Positions 10,465-20,277 of a stretch of DNA of 64,000 bases are shown here, in pieces; position 1 is the first letter of the stretch; each line of letters starts with the position of its first letter. Below the pieces are notes generated by a model. It did not search any database and was not told the origin of the DNA. It worked only from the letters and a program-made list of their open reading frames with translations. Made by a program: the position numbers and the translations under genes. Source of the DNA: an uncultured bacterium (GTDB lineage: Bacteria; Actinomycetota; Actinomycetes; S36-B12; CAIYMF01); the NCBI GenBank assembly GCA_903826575.1, contig CAIKEU010000081.1:1-64000 (forward strand), in the 5' to 3' direction.

Positions 10465-11279
10465 GCGTGCTGCTTGCCACGATCGAACAGTCGGGTAGCA
10501 CCGGAGAGCAGATCGTTTTCTGGGTGTGCGCTGCGATCGCTGTCGTCGGCGCGGTGGGGATGCTCATCTCTCGACGAGCCGTCCACAGTGCGCTCTTTAT
10601 AGCGGCCACGATGATCGCGTTGGCGGTCCTTTACGTGAGCCAAGGTGCACCTTTCTTGGGCATGGCCCAGATCGTTGTCTATACGGGCGCGGTCATGATG
10701 CTGTTCCTGTTCGTTCTCATGCTGGTCGGTGTCGACAGCACGGAGTCCCTTGTCGAAACACTCAAGGGACAGCGCATCGCTGGACTTGCACTTGCCCTCG
10801 GTTTCGCAGTCTTGCTCTTCGCTGCGATCGGCAACGTTTCCTATAACTTTGCCGTGGGTATTGACGGCGCGAACGCCGCTGACGGTGGCAACGTCCAGGG
10901 AATCGCGCATCTCATCTTCGACCGCTACCTGCTCGCATTTGAAGTGACGTCAGCTCTCCTGATCACTGCCGCCCTCGGCGCAATGGTGCTCGCCCACCGT
11001 GAACGTCACACCCCGCGCAAGAGCCAGCGTGAACAGTCCGAAGACCGCGTACGTTCTGGTGAGCCGCAAAACCTACCCGGCCCTGGCGTTTACGCTTTGC
11101 ATAATGCGGTTGGTACGCCCGGACTGCTTCCAGATGGGCAACCGACGGATCGATCAGTACCTGAACCACTACGCGGCGTGAGCGCGGCCGTTGGTGTCGA
11201 TCATGAGGACACTCGACGTGTGAATGCGCTTGCAGCTGGCGGAGCGATCATCCCTGGGAAAGCGGAGGACGAATCGTGA
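10461..11279 (+). CDS. nuoJ: NADH-quinone oxidoreductase subunit J
   Basis: 272 aa membrane subunit with five predicted helices in its first 180 residues, including the conserved [20 protein letters not shown], the helix that undergoes a pi-bulge in turnover. After helix 5 comes a polar tail of about 90 residues that begins ERHTPRK and is absent from E. coli NuoJ (184 aa); similar tails are common in actinobacteria. Its stop and the nuoK GTG overlap as GTGA. Confidence 0.96.
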   Translation: MSVLLATIEQSGSTGEQIVFWVCAAIAVVGAVGMLISRRAVHSALFIAATMIALAVLYVSQGAPFLGMAQIVVYTGAVMMLFLFVLMLVGVDSTESLVETLKGQRIAGLALALGFAVLLFAAIGNVSYNFAVGIDGANAADGGNVQGIAHLIFDRYLLAFEVTSALLITAALGAMVLAHRERHTPRKSQREQSEDRVRSGEPQNLPGPGVYALHNAVGTPGLLPDGQPTDRSVPEPLRGVSAAVGVDHEDTRRVNALAAGGAIIPGKAEDES

Positions 11280-11575
11280 ATCCTGCTAACTACCTCTACC
11301 TTTCGGCGATTCTGTTCAGCCTTGGTGCGGTCGGAGTTTTGGTCCGCCGCAATGCCATCGTCATGTTCATGTGCGTTGAGTTAATGCTGAATGCCTGCAA
11401 CTTGGCATTCGTGTCATTTGCTCGGATCAACGGCAACCTTGATGGTCAGGTCATCGCATTCTTCGTCATGGTCGTCGCAGCCGCTGAAGTTGTTGTTGGT
11501 CTTGCCATCATCATGACGATTTTCCGCACCCGCCGTTCGGCTTCGGTCGACGAAGCCAATTTGCTGAAGTACTAA
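11276..11575 (+). CDS. nuoK: NADH-quinone oxidoreductase subunit K
   Basis: 99 aa, three predicted helices, homologous to MrpC/MnhC antiporter subunits. The two buried glutamates of the proton path can be placed in helix 2 ([13 protein letters not shown]) and helix 3 ([11 protein letters not shown]). Full length compared with E. coli NuoK (100 aa). GTG start overlapping the nuoJ stop. Confidence 0.97.
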   Translation: MNPANYLYLSAILFSLGAVGVLVRRNAIVMFMCVELMLNACNLAFVSFARINGNLDGQVIAFFVMVVAAAEVVVGLAIIMTIFRTRRSASVDEANLLKY

Positions 11576-11588
11576 GGGGTCTGTAAAC

Positions 11589-13520
11589 GTGTCACCGTTC
11601 TCAGGCGCCCTAGCGCCAGCGGCAGGGGAGATCTCCGCAAACGTCGCGCACGGTACCTTCACCCAGATGTGGCTGCTTATCGCGCTGCCTCTGGCAGGTG
11701 CTGCGATTTTGCTACTTCTCGGTCGACGCACCAACACGTGGGGTCACTGGGTTGGCGTCCTCATGTCTGCGGGTTCCTTCGCCATTGCCGTTTCCATTTT
11801 CCTGGCGATGCGTCAGGAAAGCGGCGGAAATAGGGCTTTCACTCAGCACTTGTTTCAATGGATTTCAGTTGGCAGCTTTCAGGTTCCGTTTGACTTGCGC
11901 ATCGATCAACTGTCGATGGTCTTTGTTCTGCTCATCACCGGTGTCGGAACACTGATCCATATTTACTCCGTCGGCTACATGAGCCATGATCATGAGCGTC
12001 GCCGGTTCTTCGGATACCTCAACCTCTTCGTCGCAGCGATGTTGCTGCTTGTGCTCGCTGACAACTACCTCTTGCTGTACGTCGGCTGGGAAGGTGTAGG
12101 CCTCGCGTCCTACCTGCTGATCGGCTTCTGGTTCTACAAGGAGACGGCTGCGGTTGCCGCTAAGAAGGCGTTCGTTGTTAACCGCGTCGGCGATGTCGGG
12201 TTGTCCATTGCCGTGATGCTGATGTTCGTCACCTTCGGTTCGGTTACGTTCGAGGGTGTACTCGGCAGTGCGCCCAAGGCAAGTCAGACTTCCCTGACAC
12301 TCATCGGCTTAGCCCTCCTTCTTGCAGCCTGCGGTAAGTCGGCTCAGTTCCCACTTCAGTCATGGTTGCTAGACGCGATGGAAGGCCCGACTCCCGTCTC
12401 GGCACTCATTCACGCCGCCACTATGGTTACCGCGGGTGTGTACTTGATTGCGCGTTCTAACGCCATCTTCAACGCAGCACCAACTGCGCAAACGGCGGTA
12501 ATCGTGATCGGCGCGATCACGCTCATCATGGGTGCGATTATCGGTTGTGCCAAGGACGACATTAAAAAGGCGCTCGCCGGTTCAACGATGAGCCAGATCG
12601 GTTACATGGTTTTGGCGGCTGGCCTTGGTCCGATTGGCTACGTGTTCGCCATCTTCCACCTGCTCACCCACGGCTTCTTCAAGGCCACCATGTTCCTCGG
12701 CGCCGGTTCAGTGATGCACGGAATGAACGATCAGGTGAACATGCGTCGCTTCGGTGCACTGCGCACCGTCATGGTCCTCACGACGATCACGTTCTTTGCA
12801 GGCTACCTGGCGATTCTTGGAATTCCGCCGTTCGCAGGTTTCTACTCCAAGGACAAGATTATCGAATCGGCGTTTGCCCACAGCACGCTTGTTGGCCTGG
12901 TGACACTGGTGGGTGCGGCGATTACCGCGTTCTACATGACGCGCTTGGTTGCGATGACATTCCTTGGTAGGGCGCGTTGGCCCGATGATGCGCATCCGCA
13001 TGAATCCCCAGCGATGATGATGGTCCCAGTGTCGATCCTCGCGGTGCTATCCGCAGTCAGCGGCTTCCTACTCATCCACGACAACTGGATCGTGAATTGG
13101 CTTGAGCCAGTTGTTGGATTTGAAGAGCCGGTGTTGGGATTCAACGTCAATATTCTTCAGTACGGAACGCTCGCCCTTGTTCTGGTTTCAGCAGCGCTGG
13201 GCTATGTGCTTTACGCACGTCGACCCGTGCCCGAGGTTGCACCGGTGGGCAGTTTCTTGACGCAAGCAGCTCGTGCGGATCTCTACGGCGACGAGGTCAA
13301 TGAGGCTGTCTTCATGCGTCCTGGCCAGTACCTGACCAGATTGTTGGTGTGGTTCGACAACCGGGTGGTCGACGGCGCAGTGAACGGTACAGCCGCGCTA
13401 ATTGGTGGGCTTTCGGGTAGAGCTCGGCGAACCCAAAACGGGTTCGCTCGTTCTTACGCGCTGACCATGCTCGGTGGCGCCGCTCTAGTCATTGCTGCCC
13501 TAGTTCTGGTGAGGCTGTAA
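11589..13520 (+). CDS. nuoL: NADH-quinone oxidoreductase subunit L
   Basis: 643 aa distal antiporter-like proton-pumping subunit. Conserved landmarks: [19 protein letters not shown] with the key glutamate in helix 5, [20 protein letters not shown] with the helix 7 lysine, the following [15 protein letters not shown], and YMVLAAGLG with a downstream [17 protein letters not shown]. The C-terminal part includes the long lateral helix region characteristic of NuoL. GTG start 13 bases after nuoK. Confidence 0.97.
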   Translation: MSPFSGALAPAAGEISANVAHGTFTQMWLLIALPLAGAAILLLLGRRTNTWGHWVGVLMSAGSFAIAVSIFLAMRQESGGNRAFTQHLFQWISVGSFQVPFDLRIDQLSMVFVLLITGVGTLIHIYSVGYMSHDHERRRFFGYLNLFVAAMLLLVLADNYLLLYVGWEGVGLASYLLIGFWFYKETAAVAAKKAFVVNRVGDVGLSIAVMLMFVTFGSVTFEGVLGSAPKASQTSLTLIGLALLLAACGKSAQFPLQSWLLDAMEGPTPVSALIHAATMVTAGVYLIARSNAIFNAAPTAQTAVIVIGAITLIMGAIIGCAKDDIKKALAGSTMSQIGYMVLAAGLGPIGYVFAIFHLLTHGFFKATMFLGAGSVMHGMNDQVNMRRFGALRTVMVLTTITFFAGYLAILGIPPFAGFYSKDKIIESAFAHSTLVGLVTLVGAAITAFYMTRLVAMTFLGRARWPDDAHPHESPAMMMVPVSILAVLSAVSGFLLIHDNWIVNWLEPVVGFEEPVLGFNVNILQYGTLALVLVSAALGYVLYARRPVPEVAPVGSFLTQAARADLYGDEVNEAVFMRPGQYLTRLLVWFDNRVVDGAVNGTAALIGGLSGRARRTQNGFARSYALTMLGGAALVIAALVLVRL

Positions 13521-13522
13521 CC

Positions 13523-15067
13523 ATGTCTACATTCCCATGGCTCCTAGCCTTACTGGTGGTTCCACTCCTCGGCGCCGCACTTGTGATGTTCCTACCCAAG
13601 AACTCGCCGAAGCTGGCAAAGCAAGTTGGCTTACTTGTGTCGCTCATCGTGCTTGCGTTGACGATTGGGATGGCGCTGGCCTTCGTTGTCGCCAAGGCAG
13701 CTGACTTCCAGTTCGCTTACTCGGTTTCCTGGATCCCGGCGTTCGGCGTCAACTTCTCCCTCGGCGTCGACGGTATTGCGCTGGTACTCATCGCGATGGC
13801 GGCCACGTTGGTCCCCGTCGTCATGCTTGCGGGTTGGGACGATGTCGACGGCTCGCAAGGTTCAGTTCGAGGTTACGTCGCGCTGATCCTGGTACTCGAA
13901 GCCGCGATAGTTGGCGTCTTTGCTGCCACCGACCTGTTCCTGTTCTATGTGTTCTTCGAAGCAATGCTTGTCCCTGTTTACTTCCTGATCGGTCGCTACG
14001 GTGGCCCACGACGCAACTACGCAGCGGTGAAGTTCCTTCTGTACTCGCTGTTCGGTGGGCTACTCATGCTCGGTTCGCTCATCGGCCTTTACGTTGTGTC
14101 GGCGCGAATCACCGGAACGGGAACGTTTGATTTCACCTCGCTGGCAAACCTGAACATTGATGCTGACACGCAGAAGTGGCTGTTCCTGGGCTTCTTCATC
14201 GCGTTCGCGATCAAAGCCCCGCTGGTGCCCTTTCACACCTGGCTTCCAGATGCTGCGGCCGAATCCACGCCTGGGACCGCGGTCCTCCTAGTTGGGGTGC
14301 TGGATAAGGTCGGAACTTTCGGCATGCTGCGTTACTGCCTTGAACTGTTCCCAGACGCATCTCGTTGGGCAACCCCCGTCGTTATCGCCCTTGCAGTTAT
14401 CGGCATCATCTACGGTGCGTTGGTTGCTATCGGCCAGACCGACATTAAGCGGCTCATCGCCTACACCTCGGTTAGTCACTTCGGATTCATCGCACTGGGA
14501 ATCTTTGTGATGACGACGCGTGGTCAAATTGGTTCGGCGCTGTATATGGTCAACCACGGCTTTAGCACCGCCGCGCTGTTCCTGATCGGTGGCTTCCTCA
14601 TCAGCCGTCGTGGATCGCGCTTGATCGAGGATTTCGGTGGCGTCCAGAAGGTTGCCCCCGTCTTGGCCGGCACCTTCCTGGTTGCGGGTCTCTCGTCGCT
14701 GGCACTGCCTGGACTTTCGTCGTTCGTCTCTGAGTTCCTCGTCTTGGTGGGCACATTCGAGCGCTACCGCTGGGTGGGCGTCGTCGCCACCCTAGGCATC
14801 GTCTTGGCTGCGCTTTACGTCTTGCTTATGTACCAACGCACAATGACGGGGCCAACGCCGGATGCCGTACGCGAGCGAGTCACCGATCTTCGAGGACGCG
14901 AGGTCTTGGCAATCGCTCCCATCCTGATCATCATCGTTGCGCTTGGCTTCTATCCCAAGCCCGTTCTCGATGTGATCAACCCGGCCATCGATCGGGTAAT
15001 GCACGCAGTGAACGCGACGAACCCGCCGCCTGATGTTGCCCCTGTCGCTGAAGGGACACAGCCATGA
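13523..15067 (+). CDS. nuoM: NADH-quinone oxidoreductase subunit M
   Basis: 514 aa antiporter-like proton pump. FYVFFEAMLVPVYFLIGRYG holds the helix 5 glutamate, and AIKAPLVPFHTWLPDAAAES holds the helix 7 lysine; a later LIAYTSVSHFGFIALG resembles the helix 8-9 region. Length matches E. coli NuoM (509 aa). ATG two bases after nuoL. Confidence 0.97.
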   Translation: MSTFPWLLALLVVPLLGAALVMFLPKNSPKLAKQVGLLVSLIVLALTIGMALAFVVAKAADFQFAYSVSWIPAFGVNFSLGVDGIALVLIAMAATLVPVVMLAGWDDVDGSQGSVRGYVALILVLEAAIVGVFAATDLFLFYVFFEAMLVPVYFLIGRYGGPRRNYAAVKFLLYSLFGGLLMLGSLIGLYVVSARITGTGTFDFTSLANLNIDADTQKWLFLGFFIAFAIKAPLVPFHTWLPDAAAESTPGTAVLLVGVLDKVGTFGMLRYCLELFPDASRWATPVVIALAVIGIIYGALVAIGQTDIKRLIAYTSVSHFGFIALGIFVMTTRGQIGSALYMVNHGFSTAALFLIGGFLISRRGSRLIEDFGGVQKVAPVLAGTFLVAGLSSLALPGLSSFVSEFLVLVGTFERYRWVGVVATLGIVLAALYVLLMYQRTMTGPTPDAVRERVTDLRGREVLAIAPILIIIVALGFYPKPVLDVINPAIDRVMHAVNATNPPPDVAPVAEGTQP

Positions 15068-16620
15068 GTTCTCTACTTGCCGCTGCGTCCTTCGACGTGC
15101 CCACCATTGAGTATGGGCAGCTTTCGCCGATGCTCATAATTTTTGGCGTGGCCGTCCTGTCACTGCTGGTCGAGGCCTTCGCACCTCGCGGGTCGCGTCG
15201 ACCAATTCAACTCGTTCTGGTGTTCGCTGGTCTTGCTGCTGCTTTCGCCGCTGTCGTCATGATCCGCGGTACCCAGCACATTGCAGCGATGGGATCAGTC
15301 GCCGTCGATGGCCCAGCGCTGTTTATGCAGGGCGCAATCCTGGTGCTCGCATTTATTGCTGCATTGGTGATGGCAGAGCGCCAGGTCGATCCACTCGGTG
15401 ACGCCTTTGCGCCGCGAGCCTCTGCGCTACCGGGTTCGACCGACGAAATCGCCTTCACCCGGCTCGGGTGGTTGCAAACGGAGGTGTGGCCGCTTTTCCT
15501 TTTCAGTGTTGGCGGCATGCTCCTGTTCCCGGCCTCAGCTGATCTGCTGACGATGTTTGTGGCCCTTGAGGTCGTATCGCTGCCCCTTTACATCATGGCT
15601 GGGTTGGCTCGTCGTCGACGTCTTTTGTCGCAGGAAGCGGCGCTGAAGTACTTCGTTCTGGGCGCGTTTTCGTCCGCCTTCTTCCTTTACGGAACCGCGC
15701 TGTTCTACGGTTACGCGGGTTCGGTGGACCTGTCTGCGATCTCAGATGCGCTCACTGCCAACGCTGGTTCGATGTGGCTCGTGATCACCGCTACCGGGCT
15801 GGTTAGCGTTGGTCTGCTGTTCAAGATCGGCGCAGTTCCATTCCACCAGTGGACGCCGGATGTGTATCAGGGCTCACCTACTCCAGTGACCGGCTTCATG
15901 GCGGCATGTACAAAGATCGCGGCCTTCGGTGCACTACTTCGCATCATGTACGTCGCACTGGGTGGAATCCGCTGGGATTGGCGTCCGATGATGTATGTGA
16001 TTGCAGCTTTGACGATGATTGTCGGCACGCTATTTGCTTTGACCCAAACTGACATGAAGAGGATGCTGGCGTACTCGTCCATCGCGCAGGCAGGGTTCAT
16101 GCTCGTCGGCGTAATCGCGACGAATCAGGCCGGACTCAGCGGCACGATGGTTTACCTCGTTGCCTATGGAATTGCCACCATCGGCGCATTTGCCATCGTC
16201 ACTTTGGTTCGCGACAGCACGGGTGAAGCCTCACACCTATCTCAGTGGGCTGGATTGGGTCGTAAGGCGCCGATCGTTGCCAGCGCGTTTGCCTTATTCC
16301 TCTTGGCATTTGCAGGTATCCCGCTCACTTCGGGCTTCACCGGTAAGTTTGCAGTTTTCACCGCTGGTATTGCGGGTGGTGCGACGCCGGTTGTCATCAT
16401 CGGTCTTGTTGCTAGTGCTGTTGCTGCCTTCTTCTACGTGCGCGTGATCGTCCTGATGTTCTTCAACGAGCCAACTTCGGACGACGGCGTTAGCGTTGTA
16501 GTACCAAGTGGTTTCACCACGTTAGCGATCACGATCAGCGTGGCTTTGACTCTGGTTATCGGCCTTGTTCCCCAGCTCATTTTGGATCTGGCGAATCAGG
16601 CTGGCTTGTTCATCCGGTAG
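15064..16620 (+). CDS. nuoN: NADH-quinone oxidoreductase subunit N
   Basis: 518 aa antiporter-like subunit closest to NuoK. FVALEVVSLPLYIMAGLARR contains the helix 5 glutamate, and LLFKIGAVPFHQWTPDVYQG contains the helix 7 lysine. About 14 hydrophobic segments are visible. Four-base overlap with nuoM. It ends the 15.6-kb nuo operon; no intrinsic terminator separates it from the polyprenyl synthase 23 bases downstream, so the two are probably cotranscribed. Confidence 0.96.
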   Translation: MSSLLAAASFDVPTIEYGQLSPMLIIFGVAVLSLLVEAFAPRGSRRPIQLVLVFAGLAAAFAAVVMIRGTQHIAAMGSVAVDGPALFMQGAILVLAFIAALVMAERQVDPLGDAFAPRASALPGSTDEIAFTRLGWLQTEVWPLFLFSVGGMLLFPASADLLTMFVALEVVSLPLYIMAGLARRRRLLSQEAALKYFVLGAFSSAFFLYGTALFYGYAGSVDLSAISDALTANAGSMWLVITATGLVSVGLLFKIGAVPFHQWTPDVYQGSPTPVTGFMAACTKIAAFGALLRIMYVALGGIRWDWRPMMYVIAALTMIVGTLFALTQTDMKRMLAYSSIAQAGFMLVGVIATNQAGLSGTMVYLVAYGIATIGAFAIVTLVRDSTGEASHLSQWAGLGRKAPIVASAFALFLLAFAGIPLTSGFTGKFAVFTAGIAGGATPVVIIGLVASAVAAFFYVRVIVLMFFNEPTSDDGVSVVVPSGFTTLAITISVALTLVIGLVPQLILDLANQAGLFIR

Positions 16621-16643
16621 TTGAGGTAGGGAGGAAGTTCGTC

Positions 16644-17642
16644 ATGAGCGATAGCCTCCCCTTTGGGCTTTCGGATGTAGATCCCGATCTGGCTCACAAT
16701 CTTCGAGTAGGTCTCGATGAGGTTGAGCTCGCGTTGGTGGCTGCGGTCAAAAGCGATTACCCGTTTGTTACCGAGACGTCACAGCATTTGATTAACGCTG
16801 GCGGCAAGCGATTTCGGCCACTGCTGGCGTTAGTCGCGGCGCAGTATGGCGATGCCAATGCATCAGGAAATGTGCCGGGAGCGGTGGTTGCCGAACTCAC
16901 GCATCTTGCCACGCTCTACCACGACGACGTCATGGACGAGGCACCGCTTCGTCGAGGAGCACCCTCTGCGAATGCGCGATGGGACAATACGGTGGCGATC
17001 CTGACGGGTGACTTCCTGTTCGCTCGTGCTGCGGATATTGCCGCCGACTTGGGTACTGACATTGTCCGGCTTCAAGCGCGCACATTCGAGCGCCTGTGCA
17101 CCGGGCAGATTCGCGAGACGGTGGGGCCTGCGCAAGGTGAGGACGCGATCATGCATCACCTCGATGTACTTTCCGGCAAGACTGGTTCATTGATCGCGGC
17201 TGCCGGACGGATGGGCGCGATGACCTCTGGGGCTTCGCCGGAGGTGGCCTCGGCTATCTCGGCGTACGGTGAGAAGTTCGGCGTTGCCTTTCAACTGTCC
17301 GACGATCTGCTCGATATCGCGAGCGAATCCACCGAGTCGGGTAAAACACCGGGAACTGACTTGCGCGAGGGAATCAGAACTCTGCCGGTTCTGATTGCTC
17401 TGGCTGGAACCGATCCCGCGGATACCCGTCTGCGTGAGCTGCTTGCCGGACCGATTACCGATGACGGTCTGCATGCCGAAGCGCTGGCGTTGCTGCGAGG
17501 GTCTGCGGCGATGGTGCAGGCCCGCGAAGTTTTGCTTCAGTGGGCCGAGCAGGCGCGTTCCGAACTGAAGCAACTACCGGACGGTCCTGCCACTGATGCG
17601 CTGTCCATGATGTGCGACGTCGTGGTCGACCGTAGCAATTAA
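16644..17642 (+). CDS. Polyprenyl diphosphate synthase (probable menaquinone side-chain synthase)
   Basis: 332 aa all-alpha trans-prenyltransferase. It condenses isopentenyl diphosphate units onto an allylic diphosphate. The first aspartate-rich motif DDVMD sits in LYHDDVMDEAPLRRG and the second, DDLLD, in FQLSDDLLDIASES; GGKRFRPLL near the N-terminus binds substrate diphosphate. Small residues before DDVMD allow a long product. Strong ribosome site GGGAGGAAG before ATG 16644. Its place directly behind nuoN suggests it makes the menaquinone tail used by complex I, but exact chain length cannot be read from sequence. Convergent with rarD. Confidence 0.88.
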   Translation: MSDSLPFGLSDVDPDLAHNLRVGLDEVELALVAAVKSDYPFVTETSQHLINAGGKRFRPLLALVAAQYGDANASGNVPGAVVAELTHLATLYHDDVMDEAPLRRGAPSANARWDNTVAILTGDFLFARAADIAADLGTDIVRLQARTFERLCTGQIRETVGPAQGEDAIMHHLDVLSGKTGSLIAAAGRMGAMTSGASPEVASAISAYGEKFGVAFQLSDDLLDIASESTESGKTPGTDLREGIRTLPVLIALAGTDPADTRLRELLAGPITDDGLHAEALALLRGSAAMVQAREVLLQWAEQARSELKQLPDGPATDALSMMCDVVVDRSN

Positions 17643-17663
17643 TTCGCACTGCTCGGCTGCGAG

Positions 17664-18668
17664 TTAAATCGGAGCCTCGACGTCATCGGCGATCGTGTGT
17701 GTGGTTCTCATGGAACGAGTGCGTTGACCGTTGCGCAAGCTGTCGAAGGTGAACAAGGCCAGCGCAGCCCACACGATCAAGAACCCCGTGAGCAGTACCG
17801 GTGACATGTGTTCGTTCATCAGGAAGATGCCAAGGAAGAACTGGATACTTGGGGTCAGATATTGCAGCAGGCCCATTGTTGACAGTGGGATACGAATCGC
17901 GGCTCCGCTGAACAACAGCAGCGGTATGGCGGTGACGACTCCTGCGCCGGCGAGTAGCAGTGTTTCCCGGGCCGAGGAATGTCCGAAGACCAGCGAATTC
18001 GATGAGGCTAGGTAGATCAGATACGCCAAGCACAGCGGCGATACGTAGGCCGTCTCAATGGTCAGGCTGGCGATGGGATCGACATCTGCAACCTTCTTGA
18101 TCACTCCGTAACCGGCAAACGAGAAAGCCAAAATGAGCGCAATCCATGGCAATCGGCCATAGCCGAACGTGGTCACCACTACAGCAATGACGGCGAGACC
18201 AACAGCGATCCATTGCAGTCGTCTGAGTTTCTCGCCAAGAAAGACCGTTCCAACCACGACGAGTACGAGTGGGTTGATGAAGTAACCCAGTGCACCTTCC
18301 ACGACGTGCTTGTTGGAAACCGCCCAGATGTACACGCCCCAATTGACGCCGATTAAGACACTTGCGACAGCAAGCAGCAGGATCGATCGGCGATTGGCAA
18401 TAACCGGCCGCAGTCGCGACCACGTTCGGGTCACCGTCATCAAAATCACGAGAAATACCAATGACCAGATGAACCGGTCACACAAAATCTCAAGCGGGGT
18501 AGCTGGTGCAAGCCGATTCCAATAGAGGGGAAATAAGCCCCACAAACTGTAAGCCGCGAATCCAAAGATCAGCCCAAGTCGGTGCCGAGCCGCTACCTCA
18601 TCGGCGACAGTGTCAACGCCGGCCGCCTCATTGCCGGCTGCGCCACCGCTCGGGACTGAGGTGCTCAT
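17664..18668 (-). CDS. rarD: RarD family permease (EamA/DMT superfamily)
   Basis: 334 aa integral membrane protein with about ten hydrophobic segments in two EamA repeats. The family-typical AAYSLWGLFPLYWN starts helix 1, and NWGVYIWAVSNKHVVEGALG and FINPLVLVVVGTVFLGEKL mark the first repeat; FLGIFLMNEHMSPV closes the second. RarD proteins are named after chloramphenicol sensitivity of E. coli mutants; substrates are mostly unknown metabolites. A 28-residue hydrophilic N-terminus precedes helix 1. ATG at 18668 with a weak ribosome site. Convergent with the prenyl synthase, divergent from nuoB2. Confidence 0.88.
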   Translation of the reverse strand: MSTSVPSGGAAGNEAAGVDTVADEVAARHRLGLIFGFAAYSLWGLFPLYWNRLAPATPLEILCDRFIWSLVFLVILMTVTRTWSRLRPVIANRRSILLLAVASVLIGVNWGVYIWAVSNKHVVEGALGYFINPLVLVVVGTVFLGEKLRRLQWIAVGLAVIAVVVTTFGYGRLPWIALILAFSFAGYGVIKKVADVDPIASLTIETAYVSPLCLAYLIYLASSNSLVFGHSSARETLLLAGAGVVTAIPLLLFSGAAIRIPLSTMGLLQYLTPSIQFFLGIFLMNEHMSPVLLTGFLIVWAALALFTFDSLRNGQRTRSMRTTHTIADDVEAPI

Positions 18669-18833
18669 GACATGACCGTAGACGGTCTAACTCACCGTCC
18701 TAAACCGACCCGCCCACCTGCCGTTCGCATGAGGTGATTCGGTTCACTAGGCTGGCGGCCGTGCGCGCCAAACAGCGTGACCACGACAGCAAGTGGTAAC
18801 AATCATGCTAAGTGATCGTGGGAGGTGATGTTG

Positions 18834-19310
18834 GTGTCCGGTGTCGTCGACCTTGGTATTCCTGGTGTTACTGTGCGCGCCACACCACCCGTTGAATACC
18901 TACGGGTGACCCATGAAGGCCGCTCCTACGTCGTGACTGTGGTCAATGCAGGCTTGGCCTGTTGCTCGGTTGAGTACGTGAGCGCATGTGAGCAATGGGG
19001 AGCATCGGCGCAACCGGCCGACGTCGCGGTCGCCGACCCTTCCGCGCTTTCGGTGTTCGTTGTGTCCGGTACGTGCACGACGAAGATCGCGCCGCTCGTA
19101 ACGACAATGTTTAATGACATGCCTGCCGGAACCAAGGTGATGTCATTTGGTGCGTGCACCGCAAGCGGCGGACCTTATTGGGATTCGTATTCGGTGGTTA
19201 AGGGGATCGGCGAGCTCCTCCCCGTGGACGTGTATGTTCCCGGCTGCCCGCCTCGGCCGGAGGCTTTGCTGCATGGTCTGGCACAACTCGCCGGGTCAGG
19301 AGTGTCCTGA
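18834..19310 (+). CDS. NuoB-like [4Fe-4S] subunit (second copy, first gene of a B-C-I cassette)
   Basis: 158 aa. All four N2-type ligands of NuoB are kept: C43-C44 in GLACCS, C108 in FGACTASGG and C138 in GCPPRPE, so a [4Fe-4S] cluster is expected. Aligned by eye to NuoB, the 104-residue GLACC-to-PPRPE core has about 40 identities, so it is an old paralogue, not a recent duplicate. Two extra cysteines, C52 and C81, are absent from NuoB; C81 replaces a loop region conserved as GRVSQK in NuoB. The ribosome site GGGAGG (18820-18825) selects GTG 18834 (eight-base spacing) over the upstream GTG/ATG/TTG codons at 18825-18831. It overlaps the next gene. Partner and substrate unknown. Confidence 0.85.
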   Translation: MSGVVDLGIPGVTVRATPPVEYLRVTHEGRSYVVTVVNAGLACCSVEYVSACEQWGASAQPADVAVADPSALSVFVVSGTCTTKIAPLVTTMFNDMPAGTKVMSFGACTASGGPYWDSYSVVKGIGELLPVDVYVPGCPPRPEALLHGLAQLAGSGVS

Positions 19311-19897
19311 TGTCCACGCGCATAGATAGTTCGCAGGCGCAGGTCGTCGCGGCCGTTGCTGCATGTGAATCGATGGCGGTGCCACATGTTGGTTGTCTCG
19401 ATCTAATCGCACAGAGCCGCGACATCGTCGATGTTGATCCGTCCACGTGGCAGATGGCTGCAGAGCGTCTGCAGGCATTCGGCTTGACGTACGTCGACTT
19501 CCTGACCGCCTATGTTCATGGTGACGATCTGGACGTGCTGCTGCACGTGTGCACCGCCTCGGTAGTCGATTCGGTATTGCTCCGAACACATGTGACAGCA
19601 GGTGATTCATTGCCGACGTTGACGAGCGTCTATCCCGGCGTGGACTGGCATGAGCGGGAAACTGCGGAAATGTTTGGTCTGACATTCGTCGGGCACCCGG
19701 ATCCGGTGCATCTCTTGCTGCCCAACGATTTTCCTGGTCATCCCTTGCTAAAGAGTTTTGCGCTCAATCCCCGTGTCGATCGGGTGTGGCCAGGTGAGGT
19801 GGAGCCGACTGATCCCAATTCACGAGCGCGTACGCGTCGTAAATCACTGCCGCCCGGTGTCCTGGCAGAGTGGTCAACTGACGAGACGCAAGCGTAG
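19310..19897 (+). CDS. NuoC-like 30-kDa subunit (second copy)
   Basis: 195 aa. The complex I 30-kDa signature is clear in its second half: [19 protein letters not shown] and then [21 protein letters not shown]. The first 90 residues keep only a loose resemblance to NuoC. Shorter than the operon NuoC (236 aa), lacking the N-terminal extension; a basic patch RARTRRKS lies near the C-terminus. No redox motif, as expected. Start ATG overlaps the stop of the NuoB-like gene (TGATG), so they are translationally coupled. No NuoD-like gene follows, unlike in any complete complex I or membrane hydrogenase operon. Confidence 0.83.
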   Translation: MSTRIDSSQAQVVAAVAACESMAVPHVGCLDLIAQSRDIVDVDPSTWQMAAERLQAFGLTYVDFLTAYVHGDDLDVLLHVCTASVVDSVLLRTHVTAGDSLPTLTSVYPGVDWHERETAEMFGLTFVGHPDPVHLLLPNDFPGHPLLKSFALNPRVDRVWPGEVEPTDPNSRARTRRKSLPPGVLAEWSTDETQA

Positions 19898-19905
19898 GTA
19901 TCGCC

Positions 19906-20265
19906 GTGACTGATGCGACCCCAGCGTCTCCCGCGCGCTCGCGCGGCTCGATCGTCTTGATCGAGGAAAATTGCACCGTGTGCATGCTGTGCGCACGTGA
20001 ATGTCCGGACTGGTGCATTCACATCGAAGGTCATAAAGAGACCATCCCGGCAACCGAACCGCGAGGCCGTGACCGGCAAGTCAATGTCCTGGATCGCTTC
20101 GCCATCGACTTCGCTACCTGCATGTTCTGCAGTATCTGCATCGACGTCTGCCCGTTCGACGCACTTGCGTGGTCGCCGGAGTACCGGTTCTCGGGTGAAG
20201 GTCCCGCAGACCTTCTCATCGAGCGCGACACCCTCACACGCTGGGGTGTCGCGCCGTCGGAGTAG
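19906..20265 (+). CDS. NuoI-like 2x[4Fe-4S] ferredoxin subunit (second copy)
   Basis: 119 aa. Two CxxCxxCxxxCP motifs are complete: C23/26/29/33 ([12 protein letters not shown]) and C72/75/78/82 ([12 protein letters not shown]). Spacing between the two motifs (about 39 residues) and the flanking basic segment resemble NuoI rather than small free ferredoxins. It lacks the amphipathic N-terminal membrane anchor and the long C-terminal tail of the operon NuoI. GTG start eight bases after the NuoC-like gene. With its two neighbours it would give an N6a-N6b-N2-like electron wire. Convergent with yajQ. Confidence 0.85.
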   Translation: MTDATPASPARSRGSIVLIEENCTVCMLCARECPDWCIHIEGHKETIPATEPRGRDRQVNVLDRFAIDFATCMFCSICIDVCPFDALAWSPEYRFSGEGPADLLIERDTLTRWGVAPSE

Positions 20266-20277
20266 CGAACCTGACGC

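Noticed and set aside
18834-20265. Group 4 [NiFe] hydrogenase (HycG/HycE/HycF-like)
   Set aside because: NuoB, NuoC and NuoI types match, but there is no large subunit with nickel-binding cysteines and no maturation or membrane genes, so hydrogenase activity is unsupported.
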